64,000 bases of DNA from the NCBI RefSeq assembly GCF_000473085.1, contig NZ_AXBA01000021.1, positions 62,001 to 126,000 of the forward strand, written 5' to 3'. Under the pieces are notes generated by a model. That model was not told where the DNA came from. It saw only the letters and a list, made by a program, of their open reading frames with translations, and ran no database searches. This document shows positions 10,060-18,160 of this stretch, in pieces (position 1 is the stretch's first letter; each line of letters starts with the position of its first letter). The DNA comes from Azorhizobium doebereinerae UFLA1-100 (lineage in GTDB: Bacteria > Pseudomonadota > Alphaproteobacteria > Rhizobiales > Xanthobacteraceae). Made by a program: the position numbers and the translations under genes.

Positions 10060-11006
10060 GCCTCGCAGCGCGTTTCGAAGGCTCCTATCGCGGCAGCGCC
10101 GCCACGCTCGATCCGGAGACCCGGCTCGAATGCAAGATCTGCTGGCATGTCTATGATCCGGCGGAGGGCTGCGAGGTGTGGCAGGTGCCCCCCGGCACCC
10201 CCTTCACCGCATTGCCGGACCATTGGCGCTGCCCGGTGTGCGACGGCGCCCGCGACCAGTTCATGGTGCTGGACGCCGGCACGCCCGCCGCGCCGCCGCC
10301 CGAGGCCGAGCCGGCGGTCGATCCGCGCCTCATCGAGATCGTGCGGCGGGTGCCGCCGCTGCTGGAGGCGGCCTTCCGCGAGATCCATGCGGGCCAGATG
10401 CGCGGCGTGCCCATGGTCAACGAGAGCCTCAGCGTGAAGGCGCTGGGCTTCCGGGCCCATGAGGGCCGGGGGCTCGGCATGCTGATCACCCCCTGGTTCA
10501 TGAACCTCGTGCTGCTGCCGGGGCCGGACGAGGATTGGTCGGGCCAGCCCACGGGAGCGAAGGAACTGGTGGACTTCCCCTCCGGCACCTATGAGTTCCT
10601 GGCGGCGCAGCGCCCGGAGGTGGGCTGCTACAAGGCCTGCTCGCTGTTCTCGCCCATGTTCGATTTCTCCTCCCAGCTCCAGGCCACGGAGACCGCCCAG
10701 GCGGCGCTGGTGGCGCTGTTCGATCCGGCGCACCGCGAGCCCGGCGTGCCCAGCGCCGAGATCCGCCGCCGCCGCGAGGCCGAACTGGCCGCCGCCGAGG
10801 CGGCCAGGGGCACGGCACAGACCGGCACGGCACAGACCGGCAAGGCGCAGGCCGGCGACGCGCCGGCCCCGCGCGCCGATGCGGACGCGGCGGCGTCGGA
10901 TGCCGCCGAGGCCGCCCCGGTGCCGGTGCAGCCGGTGCCCGAGCGCTCCCGCCGCGACCTCATCTTCGGCACCGTGGGCGCGGCCCGCGCGGCGGAGGCG
11001 TCATGA
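10056..11006 (+). CDS. hupIJ: Fused rubredoxin HupI and hydrogenase chaperone HupJ
   Basis: One 316-residue protein combines two maturation factors usually encoded separately. Residues about 20-75 are a rubredoxin: C26-x2-C29 and C59-P-V-C62 bind one iron, with the PGTPF and LPDHW family blocks between. Rubredoxin HupI/HoxR is needed for active uptake hydrogenase under oxygen. Residues about 95-240 are a HupJ/HoxT (HybE-family) chaperone, recognisable by WFMNLVLLPG and YKACSLFSPMFDF. The last 75 residues are a low-complexity Ala/Thr/Gln linker with a 15-bp DNA duplication at 10809-10838, ending in RRDLIFG. No stop or frameshift separates the domains, so the fusion is genuine in this sequence. 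It overlaps both neighbours by 4 bases. Confidence 0.92.
   Translation: MSLAARFEGSYRGSAATLDPETRLECKICWHVYDPAEGCEVWQVPPGTPFTALPDHWRCPVCDGARDQFMVLDAGTPAAPPPEAEPAVDPRLIEIVRRVPPLLEAAFREIHAGQMRGVPMVNESLSVKALGFRAHEGRGLGMLITPWFMNLVLLPGPDEDWSGQPTGAKELVDFPSGTYEFLAAQRPEVGCYKACSLFSPMFDFSSQLQATETAQAALVALFDPAHREPGVPSAEIRRRREAELAAAEAARGTAQTGTAQTGKAQAGDAPAPRADADAAASDAAEAAPVPVQPVPERSRRDLIFGTVGAARAAEAS
10809..10838 (+). repeat. Perfect 15-bp tandem duplication in the hupIJ tail
   Basis: GGCACGGCACAGACC occurs twice in direct succession (10809-10823 and 10824-10838) and encodes a GTAQT repeat in the disordered C-terminal tail of HupIJ. Confidence 0.85.
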
Positions 11007-11968
11007 CCCTCGCGGCCGCCAGCCTTGCCCCCGCGCGGCACCGGGGCTTTTCCGCCCCGGCGCTGGCCGACGTGGGGCGGTGGCTGGTGGGCCGCCCGGC
11101 GGAAGACGCGGTGCGGCTTCTGCCGCGGGTGTACAACCTGTGCGCCGCCGCCCATGGCGCGGCGAGCGCGGCGGCGCTCGGCCTGCCGGACCCCGACGGC
11201 GCCGCCCCGCGCGCGGAGATGATGCGCGCTGAGACGGTGCGCGACCACGGCCTCGCTCTGTTCCACCAATGGCCGCAGATGCTCGGCCTGCCGGGCGAGC
11301 GGGAGGCTTTGGCGCTGCTCGGCCGGGCCGAGGCGGGCGCGGTGATCGCCGCGCGCGTCGGCGGCGAAGCGGACCTGCCGGGCCTGTCGCTGTCCGATCT
11401 CGATCTCTGGCTGGCGCGGGGCGCGACCCTGCCGGCCCGCCTGCTGCGGGCGGTGCGCGATCGGCTGGACCCGGCCTGGGGCTGCGTGCCGCTGGCGCCG
11501 CTGACCCTGGCCGATCTCGATATGGGCCTTGATGCCTTGCGCAGGCCCGATGCCGCCTTGCCGGCGCGCGATGCCACGGTGCTGGAGCGGGTGCGCCACG
11601 CGCCGGTTCTGGCGGCGCTGCTGGCACGGGAGGGGCCGAGCCTGTTCGTCCGCCTGCTGGCGCGGGTGGTGGATCTGCTCTTCACCGCGGCGGGGCGTGC
11701 CGGCCCCGCCGCTGGGCGCACGGAAGGCGGCGCGGGCTTCGCCGCCGCCGCGCGCGGCCTCTTGGCCCATGGCGCGCGAACCGAGGGCGGGCGCATCGCC
11801 GCTTATGCCGTGCTGCCGCCCAGCGCCTGGACGCTGGCGCCGGCCGGGCTGCTGGAGCGCATGCTTGACGCCTTGCCCGCGCGGCGCGAGACGCCGATGC
11901 TGGGGCAATGGGTGCTGGCGGCGGTCAATCCGTGCGTGCCGGTGACGCTGGCGGGGCAGGGGGGCTGA
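11003..11968 (+). CDS. hupK: Hydrogenase assembly protein HupK (HoxV-like)
   Basis: HupK (321 aa) is a HoxV/HupK-family protein distantly related to hydrogenase large subunits. It is thought to be a scaffold on which the Fe(CN)2CO group is held before transfer to HupL. Traces of the large-subunit motifs remain: RVYNLCAAAHGAAS near residue 47 (compare [10 protein letters not shown]) and NPCVPVTLAG at the C-terminus, where only one Cys is retained. It overlaps hupIJ by 4 bases and is followed by hypA after one base. Confidence 0.9.
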   Translation: MTLAAASLAPARHRGFSAPALADVGRWLVGRPAEDAVRLLPRVYNLCAAAHGAASAAALGLPDPDGAAPRAEMMRAETVRDHGLALFHQWPQMLGLPGEREALALLGRAEAGAVIAARVGGEADLPGLSLSDLDLWLARGATLPARLLRAVRDRLDPAWGCVPLAPLTLADLDMGLDALRRPDAALPARDATVLERVRHAPVLAALLAREGPSLFVRLLARVVDLLFTAAGRAGPAAGRTEGGAGFAAAARGLLAHGARTEGGRIAAYAVLPPSAWTLAPAGLLERMLDALPARRETPMLGQWVLAAVNPCVPVTLAGQGG

Positions 11969-11969
11969 G

Positions 11970-12311
11970 ATGCACGAGATGTCCATCTGCGAGAGCCTGC
12001 GCGTCTCCATGGAGGAGGCGGCGCGGGCGCAGGATTTCTCCCGCGTCACGCGGGTGCGCCTCGCCATCGGCGCCTTCGCCGGGGTGGAGGTGGAGGCGCT
12101 GCGCTTCGGCTTCGACGTGGTGATGCAGGGCTCGCTGGCGGAGGGCGCCGAACTGGTGGTGCTGGAGGAAGCCGGCAGCGCCTGGTGCTTCGACTGCAAC
12201 GCGACCGTGCCGCTGGCCGCGCGGCTCGACCCCTGCCCGTGCTGCGGCGGCGAGCGCCTGGTGCCCAACGGCGGCACCGGCATGACCATCAAGGACCTGG
12301 AGGTGGTGTGA
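11970..12311 (+). CDS. hypA: Hydrogenase nickel-insertion protein HypA
   Basis: HypA (113 aa) delivers nickel to the HupL precursor together with HypB. The N-terminal MHEMSI motif carries the nickel-binding His2. The zinc-finger cysteines lie in CFDC (about residues 73-76) and CPCC (about 90-93). Length and motif spacing are typical. Its TGA overlaps the hypB ATG by one base, which suggests coupled translation. Confidence 0.96.
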   Translation: MHEMSICESLRVSMEEAARAQDFSRVTRVRLAIGAFAGVEVEALRFGFDVVMQGSLAEGAELVVLEEAGSAWCFDCNATVPLAARLDPCPCCGGERLVPNGGTGMTIKDLEVV

Positions 12312-13342
12312 TGTGCGTGACCTGCGGCTGCGGCCCCGATGCCGTGACCATCTCCGGCCCCCATGGCGAGGCGCATGCCCATGAGCACGGCCATTCCCAT
12401 GGACACGATCACGACCATGGACATGATCATGGGCACGGCCACGATCATTCCCATGACCATGGCCACGCGCATGCGGAGGCCCATGCCCATGGCGAGGGCC
12501 ATGGGCACAGCCACGCCCATAGCCATGCCGACGCGCACGGCCACGCCCACGGCGCCCATTCCCATACCCCCGCCGAGGCGCAGCCCGAGCGGTCCCATGC
12601 CCCCGGCCTCGATGCCCGCCGCATGGTGGAGATCGAGCGGAACATCCTGGCCAAGAACGACGGCTATGCGGACGTCAACCGCGCCCGCCTCGGCCGCGAC
12701 GGCGTGTTCGCGCTGAACCTGCTGGCGGGCCCCGGCGCGGGCAAGACCACGCTGCTGGTGGAGACGCTGAAGGCGCTGAAGGACAAGATCCCCGCCGCCG
12801 TCATCGAGGGTGATCAGCAGACCAGCAACGACGCCGAGCGCATCCGCGCCGTGGGCGCGCCCGCGGTGCAGATCAACACCGGCAAGGGCTGCCACCTGGA
12901 TGCGCACATGGTGGGCCATGCGCTCGACAAGCTGCCGCTGCCGGCGGGCGGGGTGCTGTTCATCGAGAATGTGGGCAACCTCGTCTGCCCGGCCGCCTTC
13001 GATCTCGGCGAGGACCGCCGCGTGACCCTGCTGTCGGTCACCGAGGGCGAGGACAAGCCGCTGAAATATCCCGACATCTTCGAGGGCGCCCACCTCGTGC
13101 TGCTGACCAAGGCGGACCTCGTGCCGCATCTGGACGTGGACGTGGACACCATCATCGCCAATGTCCGCCGCATCAATCCCACGGCCACTGTCCTGACCCT
13201 CTCCAGCCGCACCGGCGCCGGCATGGCCGCTTGGCTGTCCTGGCTGGAGGACGTGCGGGCCGAGAAGCTGGAAGCGCTGGCGGAGGAAGCCGCCGCCCGC
13301 GCGGCGGCCCTGCGCGGCGCGGCCCGCCGAGCGGCGGAGTAG
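12311..13342 (+). CDS. hypB: GTPase HypB with long histidine-rich nickel-binding region
   Basis: HypB (343 aa) is the GTPase that drives nickel insertion into the hydrogenase. The N-terminal CVTCGCG motif is a high-affinity nickel site. Residues about 18-95 hold some 30 histidines alternating with Gly, Asp, Ala and Ser, a nickel-storage region as in rhizobial HypB. The GTPase domain begins near residue 105, with P-loop GPGAGKTT (140-147), an EGDQQT switch segment and TKADL for guanine recognition. The start at 12311 is set by overlap with the hypA stop. Confidence 0.97.
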   Translation: MCVTCGCGPDAVTISGPHGEAHAHEHGHSHGHDHDHGHDHGHGHDHSHDHGHAHAEAHAHGEGHGHSHAHSHADAHGHAHGAHSHTPAEAQPERSHAPGLDARRMVEIERNILAKNDGYADVNRARLGRDGVFALNLLAGPGAGKTTLLVETLKALKDKIPAAVIEGDQQTSNDAERIRAVGAPAVQINTGKGCHLDAHMVGHALDKLPLPAGGVLFIENVGNLVCPAAFDLGEDRRVTLLSVTEGEDKPLKYPDIFEGAHLVLLTKADLVPHLDVDVDTIIANVRRINPTATVLTLSSRTGAGMAAWLSWLEDVRAEKLEALAEEAAARAAALRGAARRAAE

Positions 13343-13346
13343 GCCC

Positions 13347-14804
13347 ATGACCACCCGCCCCGCCCTCCTGCTGGTGGACGACGAGCCGCGCTCCGTGGAG
13401 GTGATGGCGCGGGTGCTCGGCGAGGAATTCGAGGTCTTCACCGCGCTCGGCGCGGCGGAGGCGCGGGCGATCCTGGAGGCCGAGTGGGTGCAGGCGGTGT
13501 TCTGCGACCAGCGCATGCCGGAGGTGTCCGGCGTCGATTTCCTCACCGAGGTGCGCGAGCGCTGGCCGGAGATCGTGCGCGTGGTGGTCACCGGCTATAC
13601 CGAGCCGGAGGACATGATCGGCGCCATCAACGCCGCCGGCATCTACCAATACATCACCAAGCCCTGGCATCCGGACCATCTGCTGCTGGTGGCCCGCAAC
13701 GCCGCGCAATTGTTCGCGCTCCAGCGCGACCACCACCGCCTCTCGCTGGAATTGAAGCTCGCCGCCCCGGCCGCCCAGGCGCGCCTCGCGGCGGCGCGCG
13801 AGCGGGTGGCGCAGAACTTCCATTTCGACACGCTGATCCGCGCGCCGCAGAGCCCCTTGAACGAGACCTGCCGCCGCGCCGCGCAGGTGGCGGTGTTCGA
13901 TGTTCCGGTGCTCATCCAGGGTGAGACCGGCACCGGCAAGGAGCTGCTGGCGCGGGCCATCCATTATTCGAGTCTGCGGTCCGACCGCCCGTTCCATGCG
14001 GTGAACTGCGGGGCGATCCCGGACGAGCTGTTGGAATCCGAATTGTTCGGGCACAAGAAGGGCGCCTTCACCGGCGCCCACATGACCCGCATCGGCCTGC
14101 TCGACCAGGCCGACGGCGGCACCATCCTGCTGGATGAGATCGGCGACGTCTCCCCGGCCTTCCAGGTCAAGCTGCTGCGCTTCCTCCAGGAGGGCGAGAT
14201 CCGCCCCGTGGGCTCCAACGAGGCGAAAAGGGTGAACGTGCGCGTGCTCGCCGCCACCCATCGCGACCTGGTGCAGGAGGTCGCCGCCGGGCGCTTCCGC
14301 GAGGACCTCTATTACCGCCTCTCCGCCATGGTGCTGGCCATGCCGGCGCTGAAAGCGCGCAAGGGCGACCTGCGCGCGCTCGCCACCGCCATCCTCGACG
14401 GCCTGTGCAACCAGCACGGCAAGGCGGTGAAGGGCTTCACCGAGGAGGCGCTGGCCTGCATCGCCGCCTATGACTGGCCGGGCAACGTGCGCGAATTGCA
14501 GAATGAGGTGCTGCGCATGCTGGTGCTCGCCACCGGCCCGCAGCTCGGCGCCGACCTGCTCTCCCCGCACGTGGTGCGCGCCGCCGCCGCCGACCCGGCC
14601 CTGTCCGAGATCACGCTGCCGGACAACGGCCCGCTGAAGGACCGCATCGAGCGGATGGAAGCCTCCATCCTCTTGGAAACACTGGTGCGCTGCCGGTGGA
14701 ACAAGAGCCGCGCGGCGGAGGAGCTCGGCCTCTCCCGCGTCGGCCTGCGCGCGAAGCTCGACCGCTACGGCATCGCGCCGGGCCGCACCTTCGCCCGGCA
14801 TTAG
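13347..14804 (+). CDS. hoxA: sigma54-dependent response regulator HoxA
   Basis: HoxA (485 aa) is the NtrC-family activator of hydrogenase genes. The receiver domain (1-125) has the acceptor Asp54 in CDQRMPE and Lys in TKPW. The AAA+ domain carries Walker A GETGTGKE (192-199), the sigma54-contact loop GAFTGA (239-244) and Walker B LLDEIGD. A Fis-type helix-turn-helix lies at about 450-475. It starts 5 bases after hypB, inside the operon it is predicted to activate. Its sensor kinase (HupT/HoxJ) is not in the window. In Bradyrhizobium and Ralstonia the unphosphorylated form is active. Confidence 0.95.
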   Translation: MTTRPALLLVDDEPRSVEVMARVLGEEFEVFTALGAAEARAILEAEWVQAVFCDQRMPEVSGVDFLTEVRERWPEIVRVVVTGYTEPEDMIGAINAAGIYQYITKPWHPDHLLLVARNAAQLFALQRDHHRLSLELKLAAPAAQARLAAARERVAQNFHFDTLIRAPQSPLNETCRRAAQVAVFDVPVLIQGETGTGKELLARAIHYSSLRSDRPFHAVNCGAIPDELLESELFGHKKGAFTGAHMTRIGLLDQADGGTILLDEIGDVSPAFQVKLLRFLQEGEIRPVGSNEAKRVNVRVLAATHRDLVQEVAAGRFREDLYYRLSAMVLAMPALKARKGDLRALATAILDGLCNQHGKAVKGFTEEALACIAAYDWPGNVRELQNEVLRMLVLATGPQLGADLLSPHVVRAAAADPALSEITLPDNGPLKDRIERMEASILLETLVRCRWNKSRAAEELGLSRVGLRAKLDRYGIAPGRTFARH

Positions 14805-14813
14805 GAGGAACCC

Positions 14814-15113
14814 ATGTGTCTCGGCATTCCCGGCCGCATCGTGGCCATTTCCGACCCCGACGCCATGCTGGCGGTGGTCGATGTCTCCGGCGTCCGCCGC
14901 ACCGTGGACGTGGTCTGCGTAGCGCAGGAGAGCGCGCCGCTGGAGGAGCTGATCGGCGTGTGGGTGCTGGTCCATGTGGGCTTCGCCATGAGCCGCATCG
15001 ACGAAGAGGAGGCCGCCGCCACGCTGAAGGTGCTGGCCGAGATCGGCGAGATGGACGGCGAGATGGAGGCGCTGCGCACCGGCAGCCTCGACCTCCTGCC
15101 GCAGGCCAATTGA
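14814..15113 (+). CDS. hypC: Hydrogenase maturation chaperone HypC
   Basis: HypC (99 aa) binds HypD and carries the Fe(CN)2CO unit to the large subunit. The MCLGIPG N-terminus holds the essential Cys2, and the compact beta-barrel core continues through LIGVWVLVHVGFAMSRIDEEEA, a strongly conserved family block. AGGAGGAACCC provides a very good ribosome-binding site just before the ATG. hypD follows after 12 bases. Confidence 0.96.
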   Translation: MCLGIPGRIVAISDPDAMLAVVDVSGVRRTVDVVCVAQESAPLEELIGVWVLVHVGFAMSRIDEEEAAATLKVLAEIGEMDGEMEALRTGSLDLLPQAN

Positions 15114-15125
15114 GGGAGAGGACCC

Positions 15126-16250
15126 ATGCGCTTCGTCGATGAATTCCGCGACCCCGCCCTCGCCACCGCCCTCATCCGCGAGATCGGCGTCCTCTCCGCC
15201 CGGCTGGAGCGTGGGCGGGCCAATCCGATCGCGGTCATGGAGGTGTGCGGCGGGCACACCCACGCCATCTTCCGCTACGGGCTGGAGGGCCTGCTGCCGG
15301 ACCTGATCGAGTTCGTCCACGGCCCCGGCTGCCCGGTGTGCGTGCTGCCCATGGGGCGGGTGGACGATTGCGTCGCCATCGCCGAGCGGCCGGAGGTGAT
15401 CTTCGCCACCTTCGGCGATGCCATGCGCGTGCCCGGCTCGCGCAAGAGCCTGCTCCAGGCGAAAGCCGAGGGCGCCGACGTGCGCATGGTCTATTCGCCC
15501 TTGGACGCGCTGGAGCTGGCGCGGCGCAATCCCGGCCGCGAGGTGGTGTTCTTCGGCCTCGGCTTCGAGACCACCATGCCCTCCACCGCGCTCACCGTGC
15601 TGCGCGCCGCGCGCGAAGGCATCGCCAACTTCTCCGTCTTCTGCAACCACATCACCATCATCCCCACCCTGCGGGCGCTGCTGGAGCAGCCGGACTTCGG
15701 CATCGACGGCTTCATCGGGCCGGGGCACGTGTCCATGGTCATCGGCACCGCGCCCTACCGCTTCATCGCGCAGGAGTTCGGCCGGCCGCTGGTGGTGGCG
15801 GGGTTCGAGCCCATCGACCTCCTGCAATCGCTGCTGATGATCCTGCGCCAGATGGCGGCGGGAGAGGCGCGGATCGAGAACCAGTACGCCCGCGTGGTGC
15901 CCGAGCAAGGCAATCCCGCCGCGCTGAAGGCGGTGGCGCAAGTCTATGAGCCGCGCCCGACGTTCGAATGGCGCGGCCTCGGCTCCATCGCCGGCTCCGG
16001 CGTGCGGCTCACCGAGCCCTACGCCGCCTTCGACGCGGAGCGGCGCTTCGCCGTGCCGGACATCAAGGTGGCCGATCCCGCCGCCTGCCGCTGCGGCGAA
16101 GTGCTGACCGGCGCGGTGAAGCCCTGGGCCTGCCCGGTGTTCGGCACCGGCTGCACGCCGGAGATGCCGCTCGGCGCGCTGATGGTGTCCTCCGAGGGCG
16201 CCTGCGCGGCCTATTACCAATATGGCGGCGTCAGGGGAGCTGCGGCATGA
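15126..16250 (+). CDS. hypD: Hydrogenase Fe-S scaffold protein HypD
   Basis: HypD (374 aa) is the [4Fe-4S] scaffold on which the Fe(CN)2CO moiety is assembled with HypC. Signature blocks are present in order: CGGHTHAIFRYG (catalytic Cys), GPGCPVCVLP, GFETTMPSTA, GFIGPGHVS, and C-terminal cluster cysteines around CRCGEVL and CPVFGTGCTPE. Length is normal for the family. The stop codon overlaps the hypE ATG (ATGA). Confidence 0.96.
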   Translation: MRFVDEFRDPALATALIREIGVLSARLERGRANPIAVMEVCGGHTHAIFRYGLEGLLPDLIEFVHGPGCPVCVLPMGRVDDCVAIAERPEVIFATFGDAMRVPGSRKSLLQAKAEGADVRMVYSPLDALELARRNPGREVVFFGLGFETTMPSTALTVLRAAREGIANFSVFCNHITIIPTLRALLEQPDFGIDGFIGPGHVSMVIGTAPYRFIAQEFGRPLVVAGFEPIDLLQSLLMILRQMAAGEARIENQYARVVPEQGNPAALKAVAQVYEPRPTFEWRGLGSIAGSGVRLTEPYAAFDAERRFAVPDIKVADPAACRCGEVLTGAVKPWACPVFGTGCTPEMPLGALMVSSEGACAAYYQYGGVRGAAA

Positions 16251-17314
16251 ACTCGCCCTTCAGCCTGTCCCGCCGCGCCCCGCGCAAGGTCACCCAGCCG
16301 TTCGTCACATTGGCCCATGGCGGCGGCGGCACCGCCATGCGCGACCTGATCGAGGACGTGTTCCTGGAGGCCTTCTCCGGTGCCGGCCATCCCGCGCCCG
16401 AGGACCAGGCGCGCTTCGACCTCGCCGCGCTGGCCGCGAAGGGCGACCGGCTCGCCTTCACCACCGACGCCTTCGTGGTGGATCCCCTGTTCTTCCCGGG
16501 CGGGGACATCGGCACGCTGGCGGTGTGCGGCACCATCAACGACCTTGCGGTGGGCGGGGCGCGGCCGGTGGCGCTGTCCTGCGCCGTCATCATCGAGGAG
16601 GGCCTGCCGGTGGAGACGCTCCGCCGGGTGGTGGCCTCCATGGCCCGCACGGCGGCGGAGGCCGGGGTGGCCATCGTCACCGGCGACACCAAGGTGGTGG
16701 CGCGCGGCGCCTGCGACAAGCTCTTCCTCACCACCACCGGCATCGGCGTGGTGCGCGCCGGGCTGGACGTGGGCATCGCCAAGGGCCGGCCGGGCGACGT
16801 GGTGCTGGTCAACGGCCTCCTGGGCGACCATGGTGCGGCCATCCTCAACGCGCGCGGTGACCTGGCGCTGGAGACGCCGATCGAGAGCGACTGCGCGCCG
16901 CTGCACGATCTGATCGACGTGCTGATCGCCGCCGCCCCCGGCGTGCGGATGATGCGCGACGCCACTCGCGGCGGGGCCGCCGCCGTGCTCAACGAGCTGG
17001 CGGAGGCGAGCGCGGTGGGCGTGCGCCTGCGCGAGCTGGACGTGCCGCTGCGCCCCGAGGTGAACGGCTTCTGCGAGATCCTCGGCCTCGACCCGCTCTA
17101 TCTCGCCAACGAGGGCAAGCTGGTCGCCGTCGTCCCGCCGGAGGAGGCGCAGGCGGCGCTCGATGCCTGGCGCGCCCATCCGCTGGGTCGGGACGCCGCC
17201 GCCATCGGCCGGCTGGTGGCCGAGCGGCCGGGGCGGGTGGTGATGGAGACCCGCTTCGGCGGGGAACGCATCGTGGACATGCTGGTGGGCGACCAGCTTC
17301 CCCGCATCTGTTGA
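16247..17314 (+). CDS. hypE: Hydrogenase maturation dehydratase HypE
   Basis: HypE (355 aa) receives the carbamoyl group from HypF on its C-terminal cysteine and dehydrates it with ATP to thiocyanate for transfer to iron. The C-terminus PRIC ends in the acceptor Cys, as required. The N-terminal HGGGGTAMRDLIEDVF, the TDAFVVDPLFFPGGDIG block and the RDATRGG motif mark the PurM/AIRS-like ATP-binding fold. It overlaps hypD by 4 bases. Confidence 0.96.
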   Translation: MNSPFSLSRRAPRKVTQPFVTLAHGGGGTAMRDLIEDVFLEAFSGAGHPAPEDQARFDLAALAAKGDRLAFTTDAFVVDPLFFPGGDIGTLAVCGTINDLAVGGARPVALSCAVIIEEGLPVETLRRVVASMARTAAEAGVAIVTGDTKVVARGACDKLFLTTTGIGVVRAGLDVGIAKGRPGDVVLVNGLLGDHGAAILNARGDLALETPIESDCAPLHDLIDVLIAAAPGVRMMRDATRGGAAAVLNELAEASAVGVRLRELDVPLRPEVNGFCEILGLDPLYLANEGKLVAVVPPEEAQAALDAWRAHPLGRDAAAIGRLVAERPGRVVMETRFGGERIVDMLVGDQLPRIC

Positions 17315-17380
17315 CGACCGTGCATTGAAATGTCCGTTGCGATCCCGCAAAAATCATCCCCTTCCGAGGAGCTTCCTTCC

Positions 17381-17983
17381 ATGACCCGTCTTCCTTTCCG
17401 TACTCTCGGCATTGCCGGCGCGCTGGCGCTCGCCCCCTCCCTCGCCTTCGCCCATCCCGGCCTCGACCATGCCGACGGCCTCGTCCACGGCTTCCTGCAT
17501 CCCTTGACCGGCCTCGACCATGTGCTGGCCATGGTGGCGGTGGGCCTGCTGGCCTGGCAGATGGGCGGCCGGGCGGTGTGGATGCTGCCGGCGGCCTTCA
17601 TGGCGCTGATGGCGGCGGGCGGCGTGCTCGGCATGGCCGGCTGGAACCTGCCCTTCGTGGAAATGGGCATCGCCCTCTCGGTCGTGTTGCTCGGCGCCGC
17701 CGTGGCCGGCGGCCTCAAGGCGCCGCTGGCGCTGGCCACCGGCGCGGTGGGCCTGTTCGCCATCTTCCACGGCCATGCCCACGGCGCCGAGATGCCGGAG
17801 ACGGCGGGCGGCCTCGCCTATGGCGCCGGCTTCGTGCTGGCCACCGGCCTCCTGCACCTCACCGGCCTTGGCCTCGGCTTCGGCATCGGCGCGCTGGGCC
17901 AGCGCAGCGGCGACGTGTGGGTGCGCCGCGCCGGCGCGGCGGTGTGCGTCGCCGGCATGGGCCTCGTGCTCGGCGCCATCTGA
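17381..17983 (+). CDS. hupE: HupE/UreJ-family nickel permease
   Basis: HupE (200 aa) is a nickel permease of the HupE/UreJ family that supplies metal for hydrogenase. A signal peptide ends at AFA-HPGLDH, and the mature protein has about six membrane segments. The family motif HPGLDH / HPLTGLDHVLAM with paired His and Asp is intact, and HGHAHGAE provides a further His cluster. The start at 17381 is chosen over an upstream frame opening at 17330 because GAGGAG at 17366-17371 precedes it and the signal peptide follows at once. A gap of 66 bases from hypE leaves room for a separate promoter, but none is obvious. Confidence 0.92.
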   Translation: MTRLPFRTLGIAGALALAPSLAFAHPGLDHADGLVHGFLHPLTGLDHVLAMVAVGLLAWQMGGRAVWMLPAAFMALMAAGGVLGMAGWNLPFVEMGIALSVVLLGAAVAGGLKAPLALATGAVGLFAIFHGHAHGAEMPETAGGLAYGAGFVLATGLLHLTGLGLGFGIGALGQRSGDVWVRRAGAAVCVAGMGLVLGAI

Positions 17984-17991
17984 CCCGATCG

Positions 17992-18013
17992 GGGCGGGCG
18001 GCCTCGCCCGCCC
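17992..18013 (+). terminator. Hairpin after hupE, possible end of the hydrogenase transcript
   Basis: GGGCGGGCG and CGCCCGCCC form a perfect 9-bp stem around a GCCT loop, 9 bases after the hupE stop. There is no clear U tract behind it, so termination may be weak or Rho-assisted. Confidence 0.45.
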
Positions 18014-18160
18014 GTCTCCGGCCCCGGGATGGGGCCGATGTTCGACATGCCGGCCGGCGCCCGCCGTTCCGTGCCCCGCTTTGGTCCGCGCGGGCGCCAT
18101 GCTAGCCCTATGCGGGAAGATGGCGTCGGGGGACGCCTTCCGGTTGGTGGGGACGGGCAG

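Noticed and set aside
12363-12560. Histidine-codon stretch as a tandem DNA repeat or CRISPR-like array
   Set aside because: The periodicity comes from CAT/CAC codons alternating with small residues in HypB. There is no constant repeat unit and no spacer structure.
10628-13591. Open frame of nearly 1000 codons on the minus strand across hupIJ to hypB
   Set aside because: It lies antisense to five clear hup/hyp genes, is low in recognisable domains and rich in Arg, His and Ala. Such frames arise because high-GC codons rarely give stops on the opposite strand.
13173-16220. Open frame of about 1015 codons on the minus strand opposite hoxA, hypC and hypD
   Set aside because: Its composition mirrors the antisense of the real genes, and no family blocks appear. 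hoxA and hypCD are certain.
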